In this document: positions 24,340 through 36,800 of the stretch, in pieces
Position numbering within the stretch: position 1 is the stretch's first letter
How the letters are laid out: each line of letters begins with the position of its first letter
NCBI GenBank assembly: GCA_036346355.1
Contig: CM070572.1
Span: 4,595,001 to 4,659,000, forward strand
Source: Rhipidocladum racemiflorum
Lineage: Eukaryota; Streptophyta; Magnoliopsida; Poales; Poaceae
DNA length: 64,000 nt
Reading direction: 5' to 3'
The notes under the pieces: model-generated
Told to the model about the DNA's origin: nothing
Database searches by the model: none
What the model saw: only the letters and a program-made list of their open reading frames with translations
Position numbers and translations under genes: made by a program

Positions 24340-24709
24340 GGCTATTCCCAGTGCATGGTGTCATCCTCATTTAATGCTTGCCACATAAGACATGTTGTTG
24401 ATGTGGCATATGAGTTAAAGAGGAGAGAGGGTAGTACGATATCATCTTGGAGATATTGCTCTGGCTCCGTATCCAACACTTTGGTTTTCGGACGACACCG
24501 CACTGGGATGGCTACGGTGTCTTCTCCACGCGTTTTTTTCCTTTGGAACGTCTTGGTTTACGTAGTAATTTAATGGACACATGCTGTCTTGGATACTGTA
24601 GCATGATACTATGCACTGGAGAGGGTGTTTCATCCAAACAGTATCATACTATATATGCTACATGGCTGTCTTGAATTTTAGAGTACGACACCGTCCACTG
24701 AAAATAGCC
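24340..24709. mobile_element. Tourist/Harbinger-type MITE
   Basis: 370 bp with inverted ends ggctattcccagtg and cactgaaaatagcc, flanked by the 3-bp target duplication TTA (24337-24339 and 24710-24712). A TTA/TAA target is the PIF/Harbinger signature. No coding capacity. Confidence 0.8.
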
Positions 24710-24826
24710 TTAACACGGCGAGACCTATTCTGGGTGCAACGGTGGGCACACAAGGTCGTATTTTGAGTCTTACTTTTATCTTAAAACTCAAAGTGTGGGG
24801 AAATAAGCCTTGGGGTTGTCATGTTA

Positions 24827-25108
24827 GGGCATCTCCAATGGTGTAGTCAACTACTAGCTATAAGAAGTGTACATGTCATCTATAGATAGCTAATAGACAA
24901 CCTCTCCAATGGACTAGCTATAGCATTGTCTACAAAATTAAATATGGGCCCATATGTAAGAGGTGATAAATGCCTTGGAATCAGCTATAGCCTGGCTATA
25001 AGTTAGTAGTAAGCATATATCTCTCTCTTCCTTTTCTCTCATCCACCTAAGCAAAATGCTGAGTTGGCACCCTTATAGCTAGCTGAAGTGGCACCATTGG
25101 AGATGCCC
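24827..25108. mobile_element. Tourist/Harbinger-type MITE
   Basis: 282 bp with near-perfect inverted ends gggcatctccaatggtg and caccattggagatgccc. TTA duplications lie at 24824-24826 and 25109-25111. Internal ctagctata repeats make it strongly self-complementary. Confidence 0.9.
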
Positions 25109-26335
25109 TTAGGTCGCTTGCACGCAGTGTTACATGTGCTCACTGTTCACGCAATGACACGTGGCACCCATTACATGTGCTCACTTTTCCGATGCACGCT
25201 GTTGTTTTCTTACGGGACTCTTTCCGTTCTTTTTAGCTCATTCGAAACGGCAGAGCTCCTACCGGCTTTTCAAAAAAAAAAAAAAAAGCACCACATGCAT
25301 TACTTCGTGATCGGAACTCTTGACGCATTGAGTTTTAATCAAGGACACGTTTGTACAAGAAGGATTTTAATTCTAATTACTAATTTTATTAGCGGAAATG
25401 TTAATTTAGGGTGATGAAATTTTTCGAACCAAAATTTTTGTAATTCAAAACTTTTTTAATCGAAAGTTTTATGAGATGAAACTTTTCGACTTAAAACATT
25501 TCGAGTTGAAACTTTCTGATTTGAAATTTTTTTAGTTTAAAACTTTTCGCGTTGAAACTCTAAGCGATGATTGATGTAGTCAGTGCCCTCTATTATTCCT
25601 GATAGAAGGATCATGGTGCCCCGGAAGCATTCCATCCAGCAGCAGCATCTCCTTCAACCAAGCGAGGACAAAACTGATGTTAGTTACATTCGAGCGTTCA
25701 CCGCATAGAGGCGATCTCGAACACTACCTATGATAATAAATCCAAAGGAAAGATCAAATAAATGATTCAATCTGACTTCAACAAAAATAGCCTTCCCCTT
25801 TTTCCCGAATGAATTCGCCTGACAAGATGAATTATGCCCTCATGTCTTTCTTTCTCATTGAATGAACCACTGCCTGGGACGCCCCTATGCCTATGAATTA
25901 AATGATTTAAGGGTTCCAGGAGGAAACTGAGTTGAAACGTTTTTATTTAAAACTTTTTGCGTTGAAACTCTCTAAGTTGAAACTTTCTAATTTAAACTTT
26001 TTTATTTAATTTATTTAGGTTTAAATTTTGAGTTGAAACTTTTTATTTAAAATTTTCAAAGTTTAAAATTTTTTAATTTTAAAGTTGTGTGTTAGAGAGG
26101 GAAAAAGAGGGCGAGGGAAATAAGTAGTGAAAAGGGAAGAGGGAGATGATGGAGAAGATGAGTAGATGACACATAACATTCTAAGAAGATAACATCAAAT
26201 TTGTCAGTTTAAGGTTAACTTCAAAATAGTCATCCCCATAAGTCTTAGGCGTTGTTCGTTTGTGTTTTTTCACTGGTTTAAAAGCTAAATAGATATAGTT
26301 TTTTCTTTGGACTTTAGAAAAGTCCAATCCATCCA
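25109..26335. repeat. Dispersed gaaactttt-type short repeats, no gene
   Basis: Two blocks, about 25410-25560 and 25925-26075, consist of loosely repeated units of 20-25 bp built on ttgaaactttt/tttaaaactttt in one orientation. They look like decayed parts of one repeat element. The sequence between (25570-25920) has no supported ORF. An isolated Tourist-like end (ggcgttgttcgtttgtg) lies near 26249 without a partner. Confidence 0.45.
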
Positions 26336-26344
26336 TATAACTAT

Positions 26345-26726
26345 GGGGGCATATCCTGTGCAATTAACAGTTTGGTGCAATCACCGTGCAATCAAACTAA
26401 AAAAAGTTTCAAAAAATTCTGAAAAAATTCATGGATGTACATCTCAACTTATCCCATCTACATATAAAATTTCATGATCAAATTCGTCCTATGCTAGAAG
26501 TTACAAAAAAAAACAAATTTCTAACAAACTTTTACAGTTCAAATGCACCCCAAATTTGTCTTTTTTGTAACTTCTAGTATAGGACGAGTTTGATCATGAA
26601 ATTTTATATGTAGATGGGGTAAGTTGAGATGTACATCCATGAATTTTTTCAGAATTTTTTGAAACTTTTTTTAGTTTGATTGCACGGTGATTGCACCAAA
26701 CTGTTGATTGCACAGGATATGCCCCC
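26345..26726. mobile_element. Mutator-type foldback MITE with long inverted arms
   Basis: 382 bp. Two arms of about 165-170 bp are near-perfect reverse complements, from gggggcatatcctgtgcaat to its inverse. A spacer of roughly 45 bp separates them. The 9-bp target duplication tataactat is perfect (26336-26344 and 26727-26735), the MULE signature. A transcript would form a long hairpin. Confidence 0.93.
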
Positions 26727-27083
26727 TATAACTATAGGCCAAAATCTACATAAGAGGAGTTTTTTTAAAATGAAAATAAGTGTTTTATCTGCAAAATACC
26801 ATTGCTATATAACGGCAAAACTCTTCACTTTCCTCCGAATCCTTCATTTCTCTCCGACCCGTACGGGTCTCGCCTCATCTCCCGTGACTCGGAGCAGGGG
26901 CTAGGGTTTCAAACGGCGCCGGCGACTACGTCTCCCGACACCATTGTCATCCTCCCCCCATTCCTTCGTCCTGCGCAGTCATCATTCTCTCCCTCACGCC
27001 TTCGTCCTCCGCTCGCCCAGCGCCGCTGTCCGCCTCACCCATTCCTCCGTCAACCACGTCTGACGCCCTTGCCTCCCCTGCAC

Positions 27084-27330
27084 GACGCGGCCGAGAACGG
27101 CCACGGCAACGGCCCGTCCCTGCCTCCCACGAAGCGCCCACGTGGGGCGTTGATCTCGGCCGTCGAGATCCACGACGAGTTCGCGCACCACGATGCCCGC
27201 CGTCGCCCGCGTGAACAACGACAGCTTTGGCTGCTGCCCGACCTCCATGCTCGGCGCGCGGGCGTGCTGGCAGAGCCTCTTCCTCTCCCAGCCTGACGCC
27301 TTCTACTTCCACGGCCTCCAGCCCTCGTGA
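27084..27330 (+). pseudogene. Truncated L-cysteine desulfhydrase pseudogene (N-terminal fragment)
   Basis: One frame reads AAENGHGNG, then PPTKRPRGALISAVEIHDEF and AHHDA. After one extra C near 27200 the next frame reads VARVNNDSFGCCPTSMLGAR and QPDAFYFHGLQPS, then TGA at 27328-27330. From memory, this matches the start of plant PLP-dependent L-cysteine desulfhydrase (about 480 residues), where HHDA runs directly into VARVNN. Only about 80 codons remain. The PLP-binding domain is absent, so it cannot be functional. A TATA-like tatataac lies upstream near 26808. A spliced-looking tail near 28332-28370 may be unrelated. Confidence 0.7.
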
Positions 27331-28459
27331 GATTGGAATGGTCTCCCACTAGTGAGAATTGATTACTAGAGTTGTTAAGGATATGAACATGATCTATGCA
27401 TGCTGGATTACCGTACTACTTGTTGTGATTTGTTCCGAGAAAATAGCAACTAGTGTTAATCCAGCACTGCAATTTTTTGTGCTTTTGCGAATGCCTTTAG
27501 ATATGCCAAGGTTTTTCTGTCACTGATTTTGAGATTCTGTATTCTACTCAAGTTAGGACTATGGGATCGTTTGCCATATTTATTGTGCAACTTTGCTAGT
27601 ACATAGAGAGTAGGGAGCTGCGTTCAGAAGCTAGCTAGACCTTCATTGTTTGTTTATCCATTGTGAACTTGCAATCATGGAAGTTTTCCCCACAATGAAA
27701 GATTTAAAGTTGGAATTTCCCATTTAAAAGCAACTGCTCATGAGGACTGCTATAACCTAAATATCTCATCTCTTGAATAGCCTGATGAAGATATCTTCTT
27801 TTCCAAGTTTCCCCTTTATTATATTAAATTCCAGAATGGTTAGTGAGGGCTGAGGAAATCAGAGTGCTGTATATATTGCACTCTATGTTCTTATATGCGC
27901 TTCACAAGTTCTATTGGATTACTATCCATGAGTAATGACGTTATTAAATTATCGACATTGCACTGTACAATTACAGGCAAACCTAATATAGATTCGGCAA
28001 TGAAATTATTTTTCTCAAGGACATAAATCTTGTCAGGTAATCAGGGTGTCAAAGTTCCATAGTTGACAAACATGGTCCATGGATATCGAAGTTTCACACA
28101 GCTGGTATTTCGATGTTATTGTAATTGCCTTTTTCATGATTACTGATTAGTGATTATGCTGACAACTGACCTTTTGGCATAGATTCTTGATATGCGCTAG
28201 TGCTCAAAGTACTTGATGATTGCTCATTCTAATCTTATTTCAAATATATTATGATCTCATGGACATTCTAATCTTATTTCAAATATATTATGATCTCATG
28301 GATTTCTCATAACTATGGTTGCAGCAAGAAACCTTGGCGTGATGACATTACGTGGGTCGTGGTGCCATAGCCAGTGCTGCACTGCGATCTAGTTCTTCCC
28401 TGTTCCCTTCATTATCGAATTGTAATGTAATAATAATTTCAATATAAGGAGATTTGCAG
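27331..28459. other. AT-rich stretch without supported gene; 39-bp tandem duplication
   Basis: The unit cattctaatcttatttcaaa, continuing to atctcatgga, occurs twice in tandem at about 28225-28263 and 28264-28302. A polypyrimidine/CAG acceptor-like site near 28325 is followed by a short open frame ending at about 28370, and AATAA-type signals lie near 28430-28445. I see no coding evidence beyond that. Confidence 0.45.
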
Positions 28460-28740
28460 CCGTTGTAGATTGATTTCTGTTTACCTAGCTGTTGTATTGC
28501 ACCATCGTCCAGGGGAATGCATGTTCATGGGTAAATTACTTTCAATTTCTGGGAACATTTATGTCAAACGCTGCAATTTGTGCTTGCCATTTATGGCATT
28601 TGGACTGTGTTATGTGGCAAGTCACTATTCGATTCTGGTAAGTTTTCAACTACGCAAAACTGCAAATGGACATTTTTATGAGCGGCATTATAAATCTCGG
28701 TAGATAGAGCAAGGGACAAAGGATGATGTGATACGAAGAC

Positions 28741-28857
<117 letters not shown>

Positions 28858-29388
28858 CATCTTATATGAGGATGGCTAGAATACTATCGATAGCAAAGTG
28901 AACATGTCCTACTCACGTTCTAAGCCGTTTGATCGCACAACGTATGGTCCAGATGAATTAAGGTAGAAGGATGTATTCGCGAAAGAAGAATCAATGTGGG
29001 GGTTTGTGTGTGTGTGTAGGAAAATAGTTCTATACCCCAGGGAGTATGTACTCCCACTCTCAATATACCGTTTAAATGATGTTGTTATACCTCTTTATTC
29101 TTTTGAGTATACTCTAATACTGATTATAAGATACTCCAAAGTGAGCTCTACAAAAAATTTCATCAAAGTCCACTCTTTATAGCATAATTTATTTATATAC
29201 TCTTTTTACACATGGAAAAGGGTATATAGCAAAAAAAAGGGTTCTGATGATTTTTTTCAACAATGTCGCATTATAGTATCTTAGAATTATTATTGGAGTA
29301 TACTGAAAGTGATAAAGGAGTATAACACATTCCTTTAAGCGGTATACGGGAGGTGAGAGTACGTACTCCTAGGAGTACAGAAAAGGCT

Positions 29389-29498
<110 letters not shown>

Positions 29499-30062
29499 GC
29501 CTTGCGCCTCCCCGCCGTGTGAAGCTAAGCATTATAGTTTTATAGTGCTTACCTACAGTATTTTTAAATTTTTTTTAAAAAGAAATCAATATACTTTTTG
29601 TTACTTTTATTTTTAATTTTTTTAAATTAAGTTTTCTATTTTTAAAACTTTTAAATGAATATTTTAAAAGTTTTTTCAAATAAATATTTAAAAAAATAAA
29701 AGAAAATGAAGACTTTTTGTTTATTTTTTTGTGGTATTTTCAAAAAAGATTTATTTCTCTATGTTAAAATCTCTATCTGTCTTAGTATTTCCTTCCGTCA
29801 ACAGCAACGTGCATGCCCATGAAGTATCTAGTATATCTATATTCTCGTAGAGGTACAGTTGCCTTGTGCCTCCCCCGCCACATGGCGCTAAGAATTGTAG
29901 TTTTTTAAATAATAATAATAATAATTTTTTAAAAAGAAAATCAATATACTTTTTGTTTCTTTCTTCTCAGGTTTTTTACGAAGAAAATTTATCTCTGTTA
30001 AAATCTCTGGCTATCTCGGTACTTCCTTCCGCCCGCAGCAATGATCCGCGAAGCATCTAGTA
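29499..30062 (+). mobile_element. Two tandem Helitron-like remnants
   Basis: Two homologous blocks end alike: one at about 29833 (atgcccatgaagtatctagt) and one at about 30061 (atccgcgaagcatctagt). Both end in CTAG before T after a short GC stem-like segment. The second starts at about 29838 with a tctatattctc sequence, like a Helitron 5' end. Both contain the same core (gccttg/gcgcctcccc near the start, ctctgttaaaatctct near the end). Each is short and non-coding, so a transposase-dependent origin is inferred from the ends only. Confidence 0.5.
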
Positions 30063-30127
30063 AACAAGATCCTTATCTAAATTTCCGAAAGTGGGATTGT
30101 CAGGGCATTGTTGTTGTTGCCTAGAGT

Positions 30128-31640
30128 TAGGGCTGGAAATTAAGCTCGAGGCTCGAGGCTCGGCTCGGCTCGAAGCGGTAGTGAGCCGAGCCCGAGCCTA
30201 CTATTCGGCTCGCTTAGCTAACGAGCCGGCTCGCGAGCGGCTCGTTGGCTCGTTAGGCTCGTTAGCGCCGGTAGGTTAAGTTTCTAGGGATCAATCGACA
30301 CATCAAATGCAGCATCATTATTTGGACACAAAAGGAGCAAATATTAAACAAAATGGCAATGCACACAAAGTCACAAAACTAAAGACGAGAAATGAAAGTA
30401 TGCATTCAAATTGCACATTAAAGACTGAGAAATGAAACTATGAAAGTCATCACGAAGCAATGCATAACATCCATAATGCTCCTTCTCCAACAGTTGACTT
30501 GCATATTGGGCAAGCAATTACAAAAGTGCTCAGTGCTGCATATAGCCATCCAACAACAATTTCGAAAAGAAAAGCATCAGCCAGCACAAATCATAGCTAG
30601 ATGAGGTCAGAAATTTTGGTATTTTTCTGAATCCAAATGTCGACATTAACAATTAACAATTGGAAAATCTTTCAACTCCTTTACAAACTATGAAAAAAGG
30701 CTGAGACTCAATGCTTCAAGGAGTCTGCAGTCTGCAAACCTCTACATCCCCATCATAAGTTAGGAATGCAGAAGGGACAGCAAACCAAACTAAAAGCCAT
30801 GGTACACAATGTCTCATACAGTCATACCAAAATAACCATGGCATAAATCAAGGTCAACCAAACTTTAATCCTACACCAAAACAATAAAATCACAGTAAAC
30901 ATTTTACATTCAACAACAATAAAATCACAGTAAACATTCAACAACTCATATTAGCCCTCAGGCCTCAGTGCTCAGTGCTGCATATAGCCATCCAGAAATA
31001 TATATCCAACTCTAAACCAATATAAAGACTAATCCAGTAAACATTTTACATTCAACAACAATATAATCACAGTAATTCAGTAAACATTCAACAACTCACT
31101 CCATTGGCTGGCCGACCGGGGGAGGTGTCGGAGGAGCTGAGGGACGCGGCCAGGGAGGGGAGGCGTCGCCGCGTCGGAGTCGCCGAGGGATCACGCGGGG
31201 CTGGGGGAGGCGCTGAGGGACGGCCGGACGGGCGGAGCCGCGGCCTGCGGAGGAGCCCGAGTGAGGCTGAAGCGGGGAACGGGGGGTCGACAGCAGCGCC
31301 GCCGCGCCGGCCGGCCAAGTCCCGGAGCCGGGGACCACGCACGAAAACGAGTTTAGGGTTCTGGGTGGGGGGCGGACCGCGCACGGGCGGAGGAATTGGG
31401 GGGGGGGATTTGTTTCGGTTTCACTGATTCGTTCTGTGGAGGCGCCCCTGCGTGTATAAATCAGCCGGCTCACGAGCTGCCACAAGCCGGCTCGTGGCTC
31501 GTTCAAGCCCGAGCCGAGCCGAACTTTTGGCTCGATGCACTCTGCGAGCCGAGCCCGGCTCGGCTCGAATTTTGGCGAGCTAGACCGAGCCCGGCTCGGC
31601 TCGGCTCGGCTCGGCTCGGCTCGGCTCAATTCCACCCCTA
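30128..31640. mobile_element. hAT-like non-autonomous element with GGCTCG subterminal repeats and possible captured sequence
   Basis: An 8-bp target duplication with one mismatch: cctagagt (30120-30127) and cctagggt (31641-31648). The ends are tagggctggaaattaagctc and, inverted, taggggtggaattgagcc. Arrays of ggctcg/gagcc fill 30140-30275 and 31460-31630. The interior is AT-rich to about 31085, with direct repeats of gtaaacattttacattcaac, and then very GC-rich (31100-31400), resembling a captured 5' gene region. No protein domain was recognised in the GC-rich part. Confidence 0.85.
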
Positions 31641-31648
31641 CCTAGGGT

Positions 31649-33830
31649 TCACTTATTAGACAGAGTTTGGCGCACCAATCAACTCACTCAAAAAAAGTTA
31701 AGTTGACAAGAAGTGCTGAAATAACGGAGGCATTCAGACCAGGCGAAGGGGAAGGAAGCTCAGGACAACGACCAATGAAGGGCTCGGATTATGAGTCTGT
31801 TTGTATTGCATCCTCGAGCCCATTCGCCTGGCCAGGAGGTTGCCGGATGGTGGTTTAGTTGGCGACTCGACGACGAAATAGCTAGCTCCTGGTCTGGATC
31901 CTCCTGGCAAGCTTGTTAGCCTGAGCCAGGCGATCGAATTTGGCCACCGGAGCCACAGGCAGCACTCGCTAATCGAACTTACCGCACTAGTTCGTCAGCC
32001 CCCACGCGCTATGACTTCGTACGCAACCATCCCGACACGCCGCCGCCACCTAGCTCGATCGCCTCCCGCCACCGCTGCATTGCACAGCTCCCGCCGTACG
32101 TGGTGCTTGGCCTGACTCCCGCCGCCACCATGAATCGGAGGAAGATTTGGGACGAGGAGGAAGGAAAGATTTGGGAATGGTTAAATTGTCGTTAGAACAC
32201 GCTTGATAGAAGCGTATTTTGTAGTTTCACGTTTTATCATTATCAAGATTTGATTATTTTTTTTTTTGATGGGAATTGTGAAATCAAGTGATGAAAAATT
32301 GGTTTAATGTTGAATTTGGCATTGCAAAGTGGTTGTGCTCATGGCATGTGTGATGCATGTGCGTGTGTTGTTTCAGGTGATTAAGTGATATGCTTGTGAT
32401 AGCATGGTAGTTGTTTTGTTTGATGCAATGCACTCGTGTGAGTGGTTGCATGGACTGATCATCTTGAGTCAAGTCGTGGACTTGTGCTCGTACACGGTTT
32501 CGTGTTTTTTCATGTGCAGGTGTTGCTTGAGGTAGAACGTGGTCGGTGACGGGACCGGAGCTAGGTTCATGGAGGAACTGAGGTTCAGGACTAGGTTCAG
32601 GGATGAACCGAGGTCTTAGTGGTCGAGGATGTCATGCGGGACGTTCGGACTAGAGAACGATGCACGGGAAGGCTAGTGAGTCACGCGGTAGCGGGAGGTG
32701 GACTGTACACGTGCAGTTGTAATCGTTTTGAGGTTGTTTGCATATATCGAGCCATGTTGGGCCAAGTGGACATGTATGCAAACACTTCTAGGGTTTTCTT
32801 ATAAATAGGGGGAGGTGTCCCCCTGTTTATTGGTTGGAGATTAGGATTTGTACTCTTTTATTTGGAGTACTGTTAGACAAAAAAAGAAATAAAAATCATA
32901 TTTTCGTCAAATCGCGAAGCCGCACAAATAGAAAAAAGAGAAAACACGCAGGCGTGTCCGCGTGCAGGTGATCGACAACTGCGGACGGTGCAGGCGTTCG
33001 TGGGCGAGAAGAAGACCGTGAGGACGTATTGGGAGGCGCTGCTGAGGAAGTACGAGTAGCTCGGCCTTGGCTCCATGCACTTGGTGCTTTTTGACTCTAG
33101 ATCACCAGCGTCGTTGTCGTGTTGCTTTTGGTGGCGGCTGCATGCAAGCTGATGTCTTCTCTTCACTATCAAGAATATTTGCTGGTTCATGTAAGTTGGT
33201 GTTCCTCTTGTTACTGCAATCGACAGGAACTCATATAAATCATCTTAGGCCTTTGTGAGCACATCCAAACAAACGCAGCGCTACAACATCCGACCAACAC
33301 ATTTACTGTAGCGGTGAAGGTACTGTAGCTGCGTGATCCCTTTAGTATAAAAACAACAGGTGATTTGCTGAACGGTGTTCAAAGTAGATTGATTCATTAT
33401 TTTTCGTGATAATTTTGATTTGATCTATTCCAAACCTTCCTAGGGCATCAAGTTAGTGATCTAAAAAGTTTGATTGATTAATTCCTTGTAGATTTTGTTT
33501 AATCTCAAAATTAGGGTTTAATCAATTTTCGGTATTATTGACACAGTCAATTGCGAAGCTTTTAACTTTTGATCCGTAGATCCGATTGAGTCGATTCTTG
33601 TTGGGTTAGTTTCTAAATTGAATCTAGTTTCTACAATAAAAATTTCACATCAATTGGACGGTTGGATCTCCGGGAATTTGCGATATAATGAACGTCTATT
33701 AATCTGTTTTTGCGTTAAATCGAAGCAATATTTTATATTTTGTTTAGGGGGTTTAAAGAATCACTAAAAATTTGTTTTAGCACCCGCTCAATCATTCACC
33801 CCCCTCTGATTGACGCCATCCGATCCTACA
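31649..33830. other. Accessory stretch with a possible LTR-like leader and a gene scrap
   Basis: No complete gene is visible. At about 32960-33058 (+) a short open frame ends RTVQAFVGEKKTVRTYWEAL before TAG. It looks like the C-terminus of some protein but I do not recognise it. 32520-32880 carries a TATA-like ataaatag and a retroelement-promoter-like layout. 33260-33830 ends in a ttcacccccctctgattgac-type stretch seen at the ends of some plant LTR leaders. No paired repeat was found. Confidence 0.35.
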
Positions 33831-33838
33831 GGAATTAA

Positions 33839-36800
33839 CCTCGATATCATGGAAATTTTGAATGTTGAGATAAGAAAGTTCTCTATTCAGTGCCTAATTA
33901 AAAACAAAGAGAATAATTTTGTTTAGAGACTTGTTTCCGTTTATGGGTCTCCTTATGAGGAGGGGAAACAAGCGTTTATTTTTGAGCTGCATGAAATTTT
34001 TATTAATGATGATCACACTCCAATCATGTTGGAGGGAGATTTTAATTTGGCTACATCACATAATGATAAGAATAATGGTAAAGTCGGTCACAAGTGGTGT
34101 GAGAAGTTTAATGATTGGATAAATATGTGGGGGCTCATGGAAATGCAGTTGACTGGAAGACATTTTACTTGGTCTAACCATCAAGATAATGTAATCATGT
34201 CAGTGCTAGATAAAGTGTTTTGTAGTACTTCTTTTGAGGAAAATTTCCCTCTGGCTGTTGTGTCCTCTCTTGCTAGGATTGGTAGTGATCATACACCTAT
34301 CCTCTGGGATTCTGGGAGTAAGTTGATTAGTACTAAACCTGTCTATAAATTTGAAAAATGGTGGCTCTTGCGTGATGATTTAGATAACATAATTCTTAAA
34401 GCTTGGACTACCCCTATTAGCGGAATAAGTGCTCTAGATAAATGGCAATTTAAGATTAGAAAGATAAGACAAATTACAAAAGGTTGGTAGTTTGAGAAAC
34501 TAGATGTTGTTTATGATTCTAGATCTCTCACCTTTGAAGAGAAAAGTAGATGGTCTTTTGTGAAAAGAGAAATGGAGAAGATTTGGGCTATCGAAGAAAC
34601 TAAATCTAGACAAAGAGCTAGGGAAAGAAATATTAAAGAAGGAGATAGAAATACCAAGTATTTTCATGCGGTTGCTAATCAAAGAAGACGAAAGAGTATG
34701 ATTGCCGTTCTTGATGGTCCGAATGAACCTGTGTATGATACCAATGGGATGATTAATATTACTTGTGATTACTATAAAACTCTATTTGGGTTTGAAGCTA
34801 AACCCAACATTAATCTAGAAGATAATTTTTTCCATTCAGAAGATAGGATCTCTATTGACGAAAACTTGCGGTTAGAAGCTCCTTTTTCGGAAGAAGAGGT
34901 GAGAAAAGCAGTTTTTGATTCCTACTCTGATGGAGCGCCTGGTTCGGACGGTATCCCTTTCTTCTTTTATCAAAATTACTGGAACATCATTAAAGAGGAT
35001 TTAATGGGGTTGTTTCATGATCTAGAAAATGGTGAGCTTGATTTGTTTAGACTTAATTATGCCATGATCTCCTTGATCCCAAAAGAAAATAATGCAAGAA
35101 GCATAAAACAATTTCGACCTATTAGTCTGCTGAATTGTAGCTACAAAATTATTACTAAGGTTTTAACCAATAGAATTGGTCCTATTTGTAGTAGAATTAT
35201 CTTACATAACAAGACTGCTTTCATAAAAAATAGATTTATTTTGGAAAGTGTGGCCACTGCTCATGAGGTTATTCTCAAAATTCATCAGGATAAAGATAAA
35301 GGTCTAGTGCTCAAACTTGACTATGAGAAAGCTTATGATATGGTGAATTGAAATTTCTTGCTCGATATTCTGTCCAAAAGAGGTTTCGGAGTCAAGTGGC
35401 AAAGCTGGATTTTTTCTGTTTTAAATAAAGGTTCTATTGGGGTTAAGATAAACAATGTTAAGAGTAATTTTTTTCATACTGGTAAAGGTCTGAGACAAGG
35501 GGACCCTCTTTCCCCATTCTTTTTAATTTGGTTGCGGATGTCTTTGCTAGAATTTTGCATAAAGCTGTCAATGCTGGTTTAATTAGTGGTTTGTGTGACA
35601 ATTTCTGTCCTGGAGGTATAATTAGTTTGCAGTATGCTGACGATACTCTTCTTTTTATTAAGAATGATGAGAGAATTGTCTTGCATCTAAAATGGTTCTT
35701 GACTTGTTTTGATCAAATGTCGGGGATGAGAATTAATTTTTATAAAAGTGAGTTGATTGCTATTGGGTGTGATAAAGATGAAATTGAAAAATATGCAAGT
35801 GTTTTTTGCTGTAAAATTGGTTCTTTCCCCATTAAATACCTTGGTATTCCTCTTCATTACAGTAATATTAAAAGGGAGGATTTTCAACCTATGGTTGATA
35901 AGATTTTGAAAAGAATTGCAGGATGGAGGGGCAAACTTCTTTCTTATAGTGGTCGATTAGTGCTTATTAAATCCTGCCTGGCTAGTATTCCCCTCCATCT
36001 TCTTTCTTTCTTTAAATTTCCTAAGTGGGCTTTAGATCTTATTAATTCTCATATGGTGAATTGTCTTTGGAATAATTTTAAGGGGCATAATAAATTGCAT
36101 TTAGCTAATTGGCATTTGGTGTGTATGGAGAAAAATGTTGGTGGTCTTGGGATTCCTAACCTCAGAGATTTAAATATGTGTCTTTTGGCGTCTTGGATAA
36201 AAAGGTTTTGTTCTAAGGAGAATAGACAATGGAAAGACTTGATTCGGTTCAAGTATAAGACAGACAGCCCAAATATTTTTCTGTGTGATATGGACCATGC
36301 TTCTGTTTTTTGAGAAGGGATTCTGTGGGCTATGCAGGCTACCAAATTTGGTTATAAATGGAGTGTGGGGAATGAAAATAAAATTAGATTTTGGGAAGAT
36401 ATATGGTTTGGTCACTCTTGTTTAGCTACCCAATTTTGGGATTTGTACGTGATAGCAAATGAAAAAGGTCTCACAATTGCTGAAATTTGGGATGGCACTA
36501 ACTTTAAATGCACGTTTAGAAGGAATTTCTCGGAAAGAATGATGATTAGATGGTTTGAATTAAAAGAAATAGTTAACAACATCAAGTTTGTGGATGAAGA
36601 AGATGCTTTGATTTGGCAGTATAATAGTAATGGGATTTATTCAGTTAAGTCTCTTTATGCCATCACTAATTTCAGAGGGGTTTTGCCTATTTTCATTCAT
36701 GCGGTTTGGTGTTTTATGTAGCTTTTGCGATGAAATTGAATCAGTTAATCATCTGTTTTTTGAGTGTACTATAGCAAAGAACATTTGAGAAATGGTCAGT

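Noticed and set aside
31096..31635. 179-codon minus-strand ORF
   Set aside because: It crosses the GGCTCG oligomer array of an hAT-like element. Composition artefact.
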